Shown: positions 1 through 12,326 of the stretch, piece after piece
Position numbering within the stretch: position 1 is the stretch's first letter
Layout: every line of letters starts with the position of its first letter
Source: Perca fluviatilis
Taxonomy: Eukaryota > Chordata > Actinopteri > Perciformes > Percidae
Direction: 5' to 3'
Assembly: GCF_010015445.1 (NCBI RefSeq)
Contig: NC_053114.1
Coordinates: 31,982,079-32,046,078, forward strand
Length of the DNA: 64,000 nt
Notes under the pieces: model-generated
What the model saw: only the letters and a program-made list of their open reading frames with translations
Databases searched by the model: none
What the model was told of the DNA's origin: nothing
Position numbers and translations under genes: made by a program

Positions 1-1270
1 AGAACCCCAGCCTGTCACGTAATTAAAGGCTAAGTTATAAATGACCAGCAGGCCAAAAGCCATATTTCACAGGTGGCCGCATATTTATTTATAATTTTTC
101 ACCTTTAAATGTGTTTCTTATGCAAATGAGAGCCAGGACACTTTTCAATTAACTTTGGGGGCCAGTCCCTCTAAGTACCGCAGAAGCTTGTTATTGAAAA
201 TAGAGTATTTTTGTTATCAGCCATAAAATATTCCTGTGTGTCAAAGAAATTGCAGGATATAATGTATGGGCCTGTATTTGGTGCTATCAGAGGTGGCTGG
301 CGTATTTCCCTCCCTTAAGGACATGGCGATTGCTTTTTTCACTCCCTAACAGGTATATGATTCAACCCCTCCCTTTTTGCTTTTCTACCTGACTCTTGCT
401 CCCTCTGTCTCCTCTCACATGCACACACAGTCAGACTTGCACTTACACTGCAGGGCACTTTAATGGTATATTATATGAGCAATTGGCAGGCAGGTAGGTA
501 GGTACAGTATGGTTCTTTTATGGTGACATACTGAGAGTGTCCCCCTCTGCCTCATTTTCTCCTTAATTGACCTGCTGGGGGAAAGCAGTGGAGTGGCCCC
601 GCTATACCATCACCTCAAGGAGAGACAGAGAGAAGGGGATTCAACAGAACCAACTCTCTAGCAGAGTGTGGAAGACAGAAAGTTAAGTAGTGGAGGTATC
701 AAAAGAGAGGTAAAGAAAGAGACGGACCGTTGATTGTAAACCGGGGGAAAAAACATGTGTTCTTCTTGCCCTCCTGTCCCATCAGTAGCCCCTGACAGTG
801 TGAGATGTGTGGGATATGCTTTGAGGTACAGTGTGTTACAATTGTTACGATGTCTGTGCATCACACATTAAGGTGTGTGTGCAGCTGTGCCCTCTCCCTG
901 GTGCGTAAAAAACGTCCATTAATTGAATTCCCCCTAATTTCCCATCAGCCTCGCCTTACAGAGCGAGACGCCTGCCTGCCAGCCGCGCAACGCCACACTT
1001 CAGGTATGGTGGATAATGGAGGATGACATTTCTGTCCCACCATGCCTCAGGGCAGCATGTGATACATGGCTTCCTCTATGAAGGTTAAACTCAGCTAACC
1101 TGCCTTTGGCGTTTCATTACCCACTTGTTAAATACTCTTTTGGTAATAAAATGATTAAAAATTTTAGTGCTTCTCTCAAATGAGGCCTCTTTTCAAAGGG
1201 ATTTAATGACTTTGGAGATGAATATGTGTGCGTGTTTGTGTGCCTGTGTGTAGGTGCACTCTGTGTTTGA

Positions 1271-1279
1271 ATGCATGCA

Positions 1280-1346
<67 letters not shown>
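1271..1346 (+). repeat. (GCGT)n/(GT)n compound microsatellite
   Basis: GCAT/GCGT units grade into GT dinucleotides over about 75 bases. The THTH/ARTH reading frame here is an artefact. Confidence 0.95.
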
Positions 1347-2163
1347 CCAGGCAAGTGCATCTCCAGTTAGGCACGACTAGTGTGTAAAAACCTAATGAGA
1401 GTGATATGCTTTGCAGTGAAACCGCCATTATTCTCAGCCAAACGACCTGGGCCGTCATTATGTATAAAGTAGCAATACCTTTTCCCTCTGCCGGGGCACA
1501 TTCAAATAGACATGTTTTACATACAGCTCAGTCTGTGTCTTGAAGCGAAGTGAAGTATTTATACTAAAATGAATGGGCCTGACTATTTTAACATCACAAG
1601 TTAAGCACCGTGGCTATAGCAACGGGACATAAAATATTATATTCAACCCATTAACAGGAACTACAAGCCTTGCCTAGGCCAATATGGCTCCACAGCGACT
1701 GCGCAAATCATCATACCCAGTGTCATAGAGGCTGTAAAATTAGCAGTAAAGGGACTTAAGAAACTGATCTCAAAAACCCAATAAACCAGTTTCTTAAGGT
1801 CTGAGTCAGGAAACAGAAATGGGTCATTAGAACGGTTTTAAGGCCACCCAAAACTTGAAAAAAAAAATTCGATGTAATGCAGGAGAAGAAAAAAAACTGC
1901 TTCTTTGGTAATTTAATAAATCAAAAATATAAAAATGCCTAAGCTTAGACTTTGCAGTCTTTTAATTTGACATCTATATATCTCATATCTGGGTACATGA
2001 CAAAACAGTATGCCCTTTGTGGGTGGCATTTTTAATTGCTTCAAGCTAAAATATACAGTTTTTGTTAAGGGATTTCCTAGATGGTCTGCCTCCCTGTTGG
2101 GTCTTTGGTTCCCAATCACTTTTGTTGGGGCTCATTGTTGTACTGCTGCTGCCCTCGCTGAAC

Positions 2164-2173
2164 CACACACACA

Positions 2174-2204
<31 letters not shown>

Positions 2205-2212
2205 TCACACAC
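2164..2212 (+). repeat. (CA)n/(GCAC)n microsatellite
   Basis: CA dinucleotides interrupted by GCAC units; the complementary composition to the 1271 tract. Confidence 0.95.
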
Positions 2213-3430
2213 TTAATAAATGGCTGGGTCCCCCTCCCTCGGGCCAGAGGACACGGTGCTGGCCAGTTCATCTGATATATCATGGCAGCCCGCTCTGCTC
2301 TGCTCCACTGGACCCTGTCCAACACCTGTTCTCCCATCAGGGGATGTTGTGTTGGCGTGGCATGGCTATGCCACTGTACAGATTGGCACTGCCCAGTTGG
2401 GGCAGCAGAAAGGATGAAGTATGAGATTCCCAGTGACAAAATGTAAGCTGTAATTAGGAGGGAGGTCCACAGTGAAATAAATATCCTCTGCACCTTATGA
2501 TTGAAGGTATCACTTTGGGGAAAAAAAGTCATAAGAGGTCTTAACAACAAATGAATTAATGAATTAATCATGAATTGAAAGAAATAATGATTTTAGCAGT
2601 TAGAACTTTTTAGTTTACCCTCTGATGTCCTCTGGCCACTCTGCCTCGACTAATTAATTAACAGAGTTTCTTGATGGACAGAAAGCTGTAGTTTTGGTGG
2701 AAGTAATGCAAAATGCTAATTGTATAGCTTTCGTCAGCTAGCTTTTGATCATAATTAAAGTAATTCTAACAAATGCATGTGTACAGCTGTTCATATTTAT
2801 GACAACAGTGTATATGTGAATTACACTCTGAAACTGTAGGGGCCCTTTAATCTATCTGGTTTCCCCTCTTTGTCACATGCTTAGAACCGGTTTGTGACAG
2901 GTGCCAAATCGCAAAAAAATATGAAAGTTATGCAATGTTGCTTTAACATTAGTAAATAATTAATCATTTATCTTCAACTTTAATATTTCGTAGTTCAACT
3001 TAAACTGTCACTACTTCCAACTATGAAGAAATGTTTTGAATGCAGTTGACGATGATGCACATTTGAGCTTCTTTTCTTCAATATAAGTGGTGTAGATTAT
3101 ACAATTAAAGAGAGAAGTAGACACAAGACACACATAGACACAACTAAGAAAATGAGACCCCTGTGCAAAAATAGTCTTGCATGCTAATCTAATGTACTGT
3201 AGTTTTAGTTTTAAAAACCCCAAATACTGCAGCCTCCAAAGTACATTGTTTTTAAGGATTAAATGAATCTACAGTCAAACCCAACCATAATTATAGATGC
3301 TCTGCAGGGATGGTCGGGGCCGAGCATTTTAAAGACGAAAAGGAAAGAGGGGTGAATGGAGAAGAGGAGAGAAATGGCAAATACATGAGCGTTCTGTCAG
3401 CAGAAGTGCCAAACATCTCAGCATAACTCT

Positions 3431-3490
3431 TGGGACTTGAACTCACAGCCTTTGGGTCTGAAGGCAAGCGCTTCACTGAGCTATTGGCCA
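3431..3490 (-). repeat. tRNA-like SINE remnant
   Basis: Read on the minus strand it gives TAGCTCAGTGAAGCGC (A-box-like) and GAGTTCAAGTCCCA (B-box-like) around a GCCTT/AAGGC arm. The tRNA fold is incomplete (no normal acceptor stem), so it is a tRNA-derived repeat, not a tRNA gene. Confidence 0.5.
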
Positions 3491-3521
3491 GGTGATGACA
3501 CTACTAGCTTCACAACATTGA

Positions 3522-3990
3522 ATAGACAATGTGCAGGACTGCATAAAAATGCAGAATTTTAAAATACTGTCAAAAATAATGAATCACAAGTAAATTCTTA
3601 GAACTTGTATACTTTGTCTAGACAACATATAGATGCCTGTAATTTATTTTATTGACTCAACCCGGGTTGACGTAATAACATGACTTCACTGCTTGTTAAT
3701 TTAAATCAGGTGTGTTAATGCAAAGACACATTTTAAACATGCAGGGTAGTTATCCACAGTACCTGATCAGATATAGTATGATTGTCTTGCAACAGGGGCT
3801 CAAACACAGAACCTTTGACACCGTCAGCAGGTGCTGATCTCCGGGAGATATTATCTAAGTGGTGATACCGAGTGGCCTTTCAAAATGTAGTAGACAATGT
3901 GCAGGACTGCATAAAAATGCAGAATTTCAAACCTCTGTCAAAAATTCATTTCTCACTAGAACATTTTGAAAATGTGTGTACTTGGTTAAG
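3522..3990 (+). repeat. Two local copies of an unknown repeat
   Basis: TAGACAATGTGCAGGACTGC followed by ATAAAAATGCAGAATTT occurs at about 3523 and again at 3891; similarity continues about 100 bases (to about 3625 and 3990) with scattered changes. Spacing is about 370 bases. Confidence 0.6.
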
Positions 3991-6149
3991 ACAACATAGA
4001 GAAACTGATGTTTAAAGATGCTCTTTTTTGCATTGGCTGCAATGGTGTAGCGTAGATCACTTTTTGAGATAAATTCAGAAATTTTGCACACTAAAATGAT
4101 CTTCGAATGTTGTGAATTTTCCATGAACATCAAAGATTTAGTATGCAAGAAATTGCAGAATTTGTTCACACTACTATATGCAGTAAAATGTTTTATTGCA
4201 CTGTGGGCTCAATTTTTGATACATCAAAAATCTGAATTGTAAATTTGTGGAGGACAGTCTGGAGATGAAGTTCCCCAAATTTGGTGTCAATCGATTCAAA
4301 AATGTGAGAGTTGATAGGTTTAAGAAGTTTTGCAGTTTTGGCAAAAAGTGATGGACTTTAAAATTGCTATTGGGTAAAAGCAGGACAAAGGTTCTGCGTC
4401 TATATGTGTCTACATGTGTTTTTGATGGGTATGGACTGTCCTGCTATTAATGCTTTGAATGCTATGAATCCCTAGCAACTTAGTTGCATGGCAATAAAGT
4501 ATTGAATCTGGAATCTTGAAATACCCCTTACATACTCACCTGTCTGTCTGTTGTGGACATCTGGGGGTTGGGGGTTCTTTCACTCATCCCATCAGCATGA
4601 CAGATTGCCTGGGATAGAGGGGAGGTGCTCAATAAGAAATGAACATTTGTACCGCTGCGTAGGTGGGATCTCTCCACTGAGACTGTGTGTATTTTTGTCA
4701 CATATTCATAATTCTGCCCATGTTGTTGGAAACAAAGAGAGGGGTCGTATGGTGGACATATTCTCTTTTACTCACAATAGAATCAGGTTTCAGTTCAGCA
4801 GCTGAATTTGTGTTTGCCAGTTTAGAAATTTTCAAATAATAAAAAGTTAAAACTCATCACAAAAGTCAATGAGTTTATTATCAGCTGAGTTAGTATGTCA
4901 TCTACATATAGAAATTGGACTATGACTGTGGAGGCAGTGAATAGTTGTTAAACAAAGCTACTGGTGAAAAAGTTACAATTATCCCTCTCATCTCCTGCTT
5001 GTACGCTGTAAGTCCACTTCTTGCCCAGTAGAGGATGACAGAAGTCTATAAATGACCATAAATGATTCTAATTTACTTGAAACTCACACAGTTAACTGTT
5101 TTTAAAAAAATTTTTAAAAAAAAAAATAATTTTTTTAAAAAAAAAAGGTTTTTAACATATTGTAAAATACTAAAAGTTTTAAGATTTTCCTATTTTTCAT
5201 TCATTAATAAAATATTGATTTACTGTACCATGGCCATACAGTATGATAAAAATGACAATGTCTTTCTTATAATAAAAAATAATTGAATAAAAACAGGCTA
5301 AATAATCAACATACTTCTTATTTCAGGGGTTACATGGAAAAATAACTTCAAGCAGGTTGACTTGTAATGTTCTCACCTCAAAAAGACAGGTTGGGGTAAT
5401 ACCCAATACTTTTCCAATCTGTTCTAAATAAGTCTGACTCATATCTGTAAATGGGAGGGATTAGAAGGTTTCTGCCCTGATCGACAGGTGGACGGTAAAT
5501 GTTCCAAGGGGCTTATTTTTTATGGCGAAATGTCCTGTATACTTCAGTCCTGTCAGGTCGGATTCTTGCAACACAAGTAGGCCTATATCAAATACATTTT
5601 TACTCAACAGCGCAAAACTGATAATGCCAAGTGTGGAGGGTTAAGAGGGATACAAAAATCTCCACTCATAGGCCTATGACTAAATCAACAAGTAAGAAAC
5701 ACAGGAGGAGGACTTTATTACATGTTCATATAAAGGTTCTATAGCGTACACGGTATAGTCAGAAAAAAAGTGATCTGGGATTGTCTCTACACTACAGACC
5801 ATTGCCTAACTCAGGGTTACTGTGTCTCTGCTCTGAGAATCTAGCTGTCTAGAATAAAATAAAAGTCTACAGAATCTTTTCTGGAATTCTTAAATATAGC
5901 TCTTCCGCAGCTCAAGTTGTTGCTGATTTGCACTTTCTTTCAATATTGTGGATTACATTACAGCAATTTGAGGAGTTTGTGGCTGTAGTCAAAGTTGATA
6001 GGCTTCTGGGCCTGTTAGGCCTCTGATGCATAGGCCTGACTGGACAACTACATCTTGACTGGACAACTACATCTTCAACATTTCCAAGCCAGTAAGAAAG
6101 CCTGACAGTTGACTGATTGCTACGGATCGAAGACCCTGGCTTGCTTGGC

Positions 6150-8790
6150 GTACAAAGATGACAGGTAGAGGAAAAAACAATAAAGATAAAGAAAAGGGTG
6201 ATAATGGGATTAGCCGTAAGGCAGCAGGATACCCCCCTCTGAAAAAGGAGTTTCTTGAAGATATAAAAAAAGATCCTTTGGGATAATGTACTGGAGATTA
6301 TGGATGCAGAGGATGCATTGTCCAAATTTATGAAATTATTTTCTGCTGTTTGTGATAAACATGCCACGGTGAGGAAGCTCTCTGTCAGAGCAATCAGAGC
6401 CTCTTGGCTTGATGATGAATTGAGAATATGTATGCAGGAAAGAGACTTATTGAAAAAACTAAAGAATACAATTTCCAATATGAATAGACCAACACTATCA
6501 ATCCAAATTTGATGAGTGTATGAGCGATAGTAAAGAACTATGGAGAACACTGAATGAAGTCATGGGTAGAAGTAAAATGAGTAAAAATCCTTCGTTCATT
6601 GAATTGAATGGAACATTTATCACTAAACCATTTGACATAGCAAATTACTTTAACAATTATTTATTTAACAAAGTAAGCTTAATAAGAAATCAGATGTCCC
6701 CAGTGAGCGGTAAGCTTTCTGATGACATAATAAAAAAATGTATTATGCATGACAAGGTAGGTAGTTTTGAATTTGAGTTGACCAATGCAGAGGATATAGA
6801 AAAGCTTCTTTTAGCACTAAAGAGTGATAAACTTTCTGGGATGGATAATCTGGATAGCAGATTACTGCAGATATCAGCTAAAACTGTGGCCAAGCCCTTA
6901 AATCATATTTTTTTATTTATGCTTTGATAACTGTGTTTTTCCTCAGTGTGGAAGATTGTGGAAGATTGCAATGGTTATTCCCCTTCCCAAAAACAGTAAG
7001 GAACTATTTATAGAGTCAAACAGCAGGCCGATCAGTATACCTGTCTTAAGCAAATTACTGGAGGGAATTGCATTTAAGCAGATTCAGCATTATTTTACAG
7101 TAAACAGCATTAACTCTGATGTTCAGCTTGCATATGAAGTAGGATACTCTACAAGTACAGCACTAGCTGCCCTAACTGATGATTGGCTAAAACAAATCGA
7201 CAGGAAGTCAATTGTAGGAGCTGTGCTATTAGATTTTAGTGCAGCCTTTGATATTATAGATCATGAGCTACTACTCATGAAGCTATGTGCATATAAATTC
7301 AAAGACTGTGCTATTAATTGGATGAAAAATTACTTGTTTAATAGACAACAATGTGTGATATTTAACGGCACCATCTCAAACATGGAGACTCTTCAATGCG
7401 GTATTCCACAAGGAAGTTGCCTTGGCCCTCTCCTTTATTCTATCTTTGTAAATGATATGCCATATGTATTAAAAAATGCAAGTATGGCAATCTACGCAGA
7501 TGGCACTACAATGGACACCTCTGCAGGGAACTAGGCTGCTGCAACAAGAGTTAATGCATGTTGCTAAATGGGTCTCAAAAAACAAATTAAAATTGAATGT
7601 TTCAAAAACAAAAAGTATATTCTTGGGCTCAAAGCATGCATTAACGTCGGACCACAAACTGTGCCTTTCATTGCAGGGAGATGCTATTGAACAGGTAAAA
7701 GTGGTTTAATTGTTGGTTGTCATGATTGATTGATAAAACATTATCATGGACTATTAATATAAACAACATAGTGTCCAAAATGAATAGAAACATCTCCATT
7801 ATTAAAAGATATGCTTGACTGTTGACAGAGTCAACAACTAAGTTAGTAACACAGTCTCTAGTCTTGTCCCATCTAGACTATTGCTCTATGATCTGGTCTA
7901 GTATGTCAAGACAGGAGCTTGTAAACTTACAGCTCATAAAAAACAGAGCAGCTCGCCTTGTTCTTTGCTGTCCCACAAGGAGTAATGTGGAAGAAATGCA
8001 TACCAGGCTGTCATGGATGACAGTAGATGAAAGACTAGCATGCAGCCTGATGGTATTTTTAAAGAACATTTGTTACGTAAACCCACCGACCTGTTCTCGT
8101 AGCTATTACCTACCAATGATAGACGTTTATGATACCAGACTGGCTGTAGGTTATGGTTTTATCCTGCCAATGCCCAGAACCAATGACCTTAAAGGTCCCA
8201 CGACATGGTGCTCTTTGGATGCTTTTATATAGATATTATAGAATACTGTATCTGAAGTCTCTTTCCCGAAATTCAGCCTTGGTGCAGAATTACAGCCACT
8301 AGAGCCAGTCCCACAATGAGCTTTCCTTAGTATGTGCCATTTCTGTGTCTGTAGCTATTGAGGAAGAGAGAGGCGGGGGCAAGGTGGAGGGTGGGGGTGT
8401 GGCCTTGACCAACTGCCACTTTGCTTGTTTGAAAGCCATGATGTCTCTCTCTCTCATGGGTGGGCCAAATTCTCTGGGCGGGCAAATCAGAGAAAGGGGA
8501 GGTAACCTTGCTCCTTATGACCTCATAAGGAGCAAGATTCCAGATCGGCCCATCTGAGCTTTCATTTTCTCAAAGGCAGAGCAGGATACCCAGGGCTCGG
8601 TTTACACCTATCGCCATTTCTAGCCACTGGGGGACCATAGGCAGGCTGGGGGAACGCATATTAATGTTAAAAAACCTCATAAAGTGAAATTGTCATGCCA
8701 TGGGACCTTTAAAACCTTTGATTGTTTGATTCTGTTATTCTTTTCGGTTGTCTTTTTTCTTTCTTTCTTTACTATATATTTTATTTCATA
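6150..8790 (+). pseudogene. Decayed L2/CR1-like LINE, reverse-transcriptase region
   Basis: Fragments in three frames read as one broken non-LTR reverse transcriptase. At 6520-6927, DKLSGMDNLDSRLLQ (normally SGLDGI...). At 6956-7534, IPVLSKLLEG, AVLLDFSAAFDIIDHELL and CGIPQGSCLGPLLYSIFVND, then YADGTT where the active-site YADD is expected. At 7476-7709, WVSKNKLKLNVSKTKSIFLG. At 7822-8188, LVLSHLDYCSMIWSSM and LQLIKNRAARLVLCC. Frameshifts fall near 6515, 6930 and 7530 and between 7710 and 7822. No endonuclease domain is visible, so it is 5'-truncated. A MITE interrupts the 3' part at 8189-8712. The L2/CR1 assignment rests on motif style only. Confidence 0.85.
8189..8712. mobile_element. TTAA-flanked MITE (piggyBac-like) nested in the LINE
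   Basis: TTAA at 8189-8192 and 8709-8712 flank terminal inverted repeats: the left end reads AGGTCCCACGACATGG and the complement of the right end reads AGGTCCCATGGCATGA. The LINE sequence resumes outside. It has no transposase ORF. Internally a perfect 14-bp inverted repeat (CTTGCTCCTTATGA, two-base loop) spans 8507-8536. Confidence 0.8.
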
Positions 8791-9949
8791 TACCGTTATT
8801 ATAACATGAAAAACATGCTACTGTGCCTTTTGTTTATAAAATCCAGGAGATTTTCATTGTTCTAATATAACAATATGTATTTATCTTTCTAATATTATTT
8901 GTGTTTGCCTTGTGATGGACCCCAGAAAAAATAGTCTTCACTACGGTGATGACTAATGGGGATCCTTACAATATAACAAGAACTCCTCAAATACTGACAC
9001 TTTGTCACAGCCCTCGGCATCAGATACCGACGCACAAGGCACCCACATGCACTAAGACACGCACGGCCAGACCGGCTATAAAAACAAAGAACCTCACATT
9101 ACAACAAACACAGCCCCCTTTTACACAGAGATTCCGCAATAGCGCCGCAGTGGTCTGCCATTATGCCGGCTTTCTTTATTCACACAGAACCAAGTAAAGG
9201 CATCATAAAGCCACCCCCAGTGATGTAATGGCATGTAATTTTTCTGTAAGTTATTAATAACTTTGGCTGTTTGGAACACTGCTTTGTCACTTTTTGACCT
9301 GTGGCCTGACTCGAGCATCATACAGGCTGTGTGAATGTAGTCCACCATGCCGGATAAAACAAGGCTCAACAACTCTGTCCCCCCATTCCGTCTTTGAAAC
9401 TTTCACACCAACACAGACGGTGATGCAGCTCAAAGGCGCAACAGTCCCGCCTTGAACAGGTTGTGTGAAAGGGGCTACAGAGAGAGCGTGACTTCATTCT
9501 CTGCTCAGGATGCTATTACTCTATTGCTATATCTTACCATAGCAAATAGTTGTTTACTGCTATATTAATGTTATGAATATTGATCACAGCCCCTTTGAGA
9601 TTGTTTGGTCCATTTGATCCTATTAATTAACTACTAATCAGATCATGATTCATGACTGTCCAGACCAGGGAGAAAGAAAGAAAAAAGTATGCTCATCATA
9701 AACACCTCAGACCACTAAATTTGATCATTCGTTAGGTTGGATATCTATTTTTTTTCAGAGGCATATCTAATTTAGCATAGCCTAACGTTACCTAATGCAG
9801 CTTATCCTGTCACATTTCTTTCCACTTTTGTATCGTTGCCTGTTCATTCAAATAATACAATGATATGACATATGGCATTACCTTTGAAAAGAGAAATTAG
9901 TAAAGTAAAAACGCAGTGGGAAAGATGAGTTACCCGACTCTTGGACCGT
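8791..9949. other. Non-coding gap between the LINE and the greb1 promoter
   Basis: Mostly anonymous sequence with a C/A-rich stretch at 9000-9110 and the repeat copy at 9477-9597. Short ORFs here have no protein-like composition. Confidence 0.6.
9477..9597 (+). repeat. Interspersed repeat copy A (paralogous to 39866-39978)
   Basis: GAGCGTGACTTCATTCTCTG onward to ATCACAGCCCCTT matches a second copy downstream of greb1 with small indels. Family unknown. It may be the end of a larger element beginning near 9300. Confidence 0.65.
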
Positions 9950-10136
9950 ACCATTTTTGTGCAGGAAGAGGGGGAGGGACCCTCTCTCGCTAAGATCAGA
10001 GGTGATGACACGCGCGACACCCAGTCCAGTCTTTTAGGTCTCGCGCCGGGTCGGAGTCATGGTGACAGCACGTTGGATCAACTTTCAGTCTTTTCATGAA
10101 GAATAGCTTCTGTGCTTCTCCCGCTGCATTGTAAAG
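9950..10136 (+). promoter_or_regulatory. greb1: Probable greb1 promoter and non-coding exon 1
   Basis: A GC- and CpG-richer island in AT-rich surroundings contains TCGCGCCGGGTCGG and ends in a strong splice donor, AAAG|GTAAGT, with the exon ending at 10136. It has no long ORF, which fits a 5' UTR exon spliced to the acceptor at 16992. The transcription start cannot be placed. The link to greb1 is inferred from strand, position and the donor. Confidence 0.6.
10055..10067. promoter_or_regulatory. Imperfect oestrogen response element in the greb1 promoter/exon 1
   Basis: AGTCA-TGG-TGACA matches the inverted-repeat consensus GGTCAnnnTGACC with one change in each half site. It lies within the presumed first exon. 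Mammalian GREB1 is a direct oestrogen-receptor target with upstream EREs, so the position is suggestive, but a match this loose can occur by chance. Confidence 0.4.
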
Positions 10137-11987
10137 GTAAGTTCTATCAGCAGTTGTTTTCGCATTTTGTGGTTTTATCGTTGTGTTTTCTGCAGGTAGA
10201 GCACGTTACCTTGTCTTCTTGATGAAGCAAGACCACCATGCTCAGTTGTTGCTGATGATGTTAGGAAAAAGGAAATAATCAATGGTAACGATGTTAACAA
10301 TGTTTCAGAAGAAGTTTAAACTGGGGAGCTGTGTCTTTCAGTTGTGTGTCTGTTTTGCTGGAAAACCTGTGGTCCGTTTTCACACTTTTTTCATGTTTAT
10401 CTTTATCGTCACCAAGCTTGTCTGTGTAATATGGAGTTTTGGGATTTAACTGTAAACCCGTTTCATCCACAACATGTCCCCCATTTTTCTTTCCATGGCT
10501 AAAGTTATATCTTGAAAACAACTGCACTTTCTCAAACCCTTTTTTAACTTATCATAAACGGGTAACATGCTAGGCTACACTAATGACTTTTCCATTAACA
10601 ATAGATGGTTCCTCCATGTCATGCATAGTGTACATGGTCTTCTTTTTCTCATCTGTTATGTTGTAATATAGCCATTTCACATAATGCCTTAACTCATATT
10701 CCAAATGCATCTCATGAATTAATTTCATGTTTCCAAAAATGTATTTTGGTCAAGCAATTTTGGCTGCCACAAAAACGTTTAATAGAAAATGTTACAGTTA
10801 TTTAGGGTAAATTGCCCTTATGTAACACTACAATATGTACTAAAACAGGTGAGTGCTTATAGATCCTTTATACCTCTCTTCAACAACAAAAACATGTTTT
10901 GAGTTTTTCTAAACAGTTGTTTTAAACATATATACTGTGTACTCTAAATGTGTCATAATAGGATATTTTTTTTAAACATTTCTCTAATAAAGCATTTACT
11001 CTTGTTTTATTTTGTCATATTGGTCCTGGTGTTTATGGCTGTTAAATAAATCAGTTTTATGATTGAAACTTGAAGAAAAACCGAAAAAGAAAGTAGAGTT
11101 GCTGCAGTGCATTAAGATTGTACTGACTCCTGATGCTGCTCACAACATTTGATGCTGAGTTGGATGTGTGAAAATTCACTCGTCTATCCAGTTCAGAGTC
11201 AGAAAACTTTATTGGCTGTCATGACAGAAAATCGTCTCACAGTAAACATACAATAGCTTATAAAATAATTAACAATGGATACAAATAATACAATGTATGT
11301 GTGCAAAGTGACAGTGTTTGCGTGGGTCGTTACTTTTTATTTAAGTTTAAGTTTGTTATAGCTCTTGCAGCTGAAATGTTTAAATCCATACTAAGCTACA
11401 CTTTCAACCAGATTTGCATTCCTGTAGACAACACAAGTTCCCCTGGAGTTATGCTAAGATAGAGAGAGAAGAAGAAAAAAAACTGTTCAAGGACGTGGAG
11501 CAACATAGAGAAGCAACAGGCAGAGCAGGCATTGCATATTCAGTAAGTTAGAGATTTGTGGTGCCTTACAGCTATGTCTTTATACTAACTCTAGCAGATA
11601 GTATACTGCAAAGTATGTAGGCACACAATGTCAGTGTGCTTTAGAAGACAGAAATACAGCATATATGTATGTTGCCTGTATAGTCTCACCGTAGCTCAAA
11701 ACTGACAGTGTTTTCCAGTATAGCATGCTGGATAAATTGATATTGTAAATGCATGTTTAGAAATAAACATTGTTTGTAAATGATTAGTATGAGGGTGCCT
11801 GGAGGGTAGTGATTGGAAATTCTGTGTTTTGGCAGAGTTGACAGGTGAGATGAGTGGCTGACCAGTTCAGTATACGGATGAGTATGTAGATGTATAGTTG
11901 AATGGCTGGCTGAACAGTTGGCCAGTTGGCTAGCTGGCCGTCAGTTCAGTGTCTGTTGAGCAAACTGTGAATGAGTGCATTTGATGT

Positions 11988-12000
11988 GGGTCACCGGTCA
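11988..12000 (+). promoter_or_regulatory. DR1-like nuclear-receptor half-site pair, greb1 intron 1
   Basis: GGGTCA-C-CGGTCA is a direct repeat of the AGGTCA half site with one-base spacing, one mismatch in each half. Chance occurrence is quite possible. Confidence 0.3.
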
Positions 12001-12029
12001 GTGATGAGCCCATCTGAGGGTTCGCTTGG

Positions 12030-12032
12030 GTG

Positions 12033-12115
<83 letters not shown>
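12030..12115 (+). repeat. (GT)n microsatellite, greb1 intron 1
   Basis: About 43 near-perfect TG units with one TTTG interruption. Confidence 0.97.
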
Positions 12116-12117
<2 letters not shown>

Positions 12118-12267
12118 AACTGAACGCTTTGCATATGTTTTTGGCTGTGGGTCAGTGATCACAGACCATCTGCAAAGCTGGACGTTTTTCTCTTTTAATT
12201 CTACTGCTCAAGGGTGAAAGAGATGCTGCACTGACCAGCTGACACTGCTCAACATTCCTCTGCCTTA

Positions 12268-12276
<9 letters not shown>

Positions 12277-12322
<46 letters not shown>
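12277..12322 (+). repeat. (CA)n microsatellite, greb1 intron 1
   Basis: About 23 CA units preceded by CTCTCT. It is the complement of the (GT)n tract 160 bases upstream. Confidence 0.97.

Positions 12323-12326
<4 letters not shown>

Larger units (their letters stand above)
1..5900. other. Non-coding DNA upstream of greb1
   Basis: No credible coding region. It holds AT-rich blocks that look constrained by composition (1-330, with octamer ATGCAAAT at 120; 880-1000; 2215-2530; 2640-2880), two microsatellites, old repeats at 3430-4000, a retroposon-like tail near 4490 (GCAATAAAGTATTGAATCTGG) and an A/T homopolymer patch at 5100-5150. No other structure seen. Confidence 0.6.

Noticed and set aside
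3431..3490. tRNA gene on the minus strand
   Set aside because: A- and B-box-like parts exist but the acceptor stem does not pair and sequence context is repetitive; treated as a SINE remnant.
5912..6550. 212-codon minus-strand ORF
   Set aside because: Antisense to the LINE reverse-transcriptase remnant; its composition is that of reversed AT-rich coding DNA.
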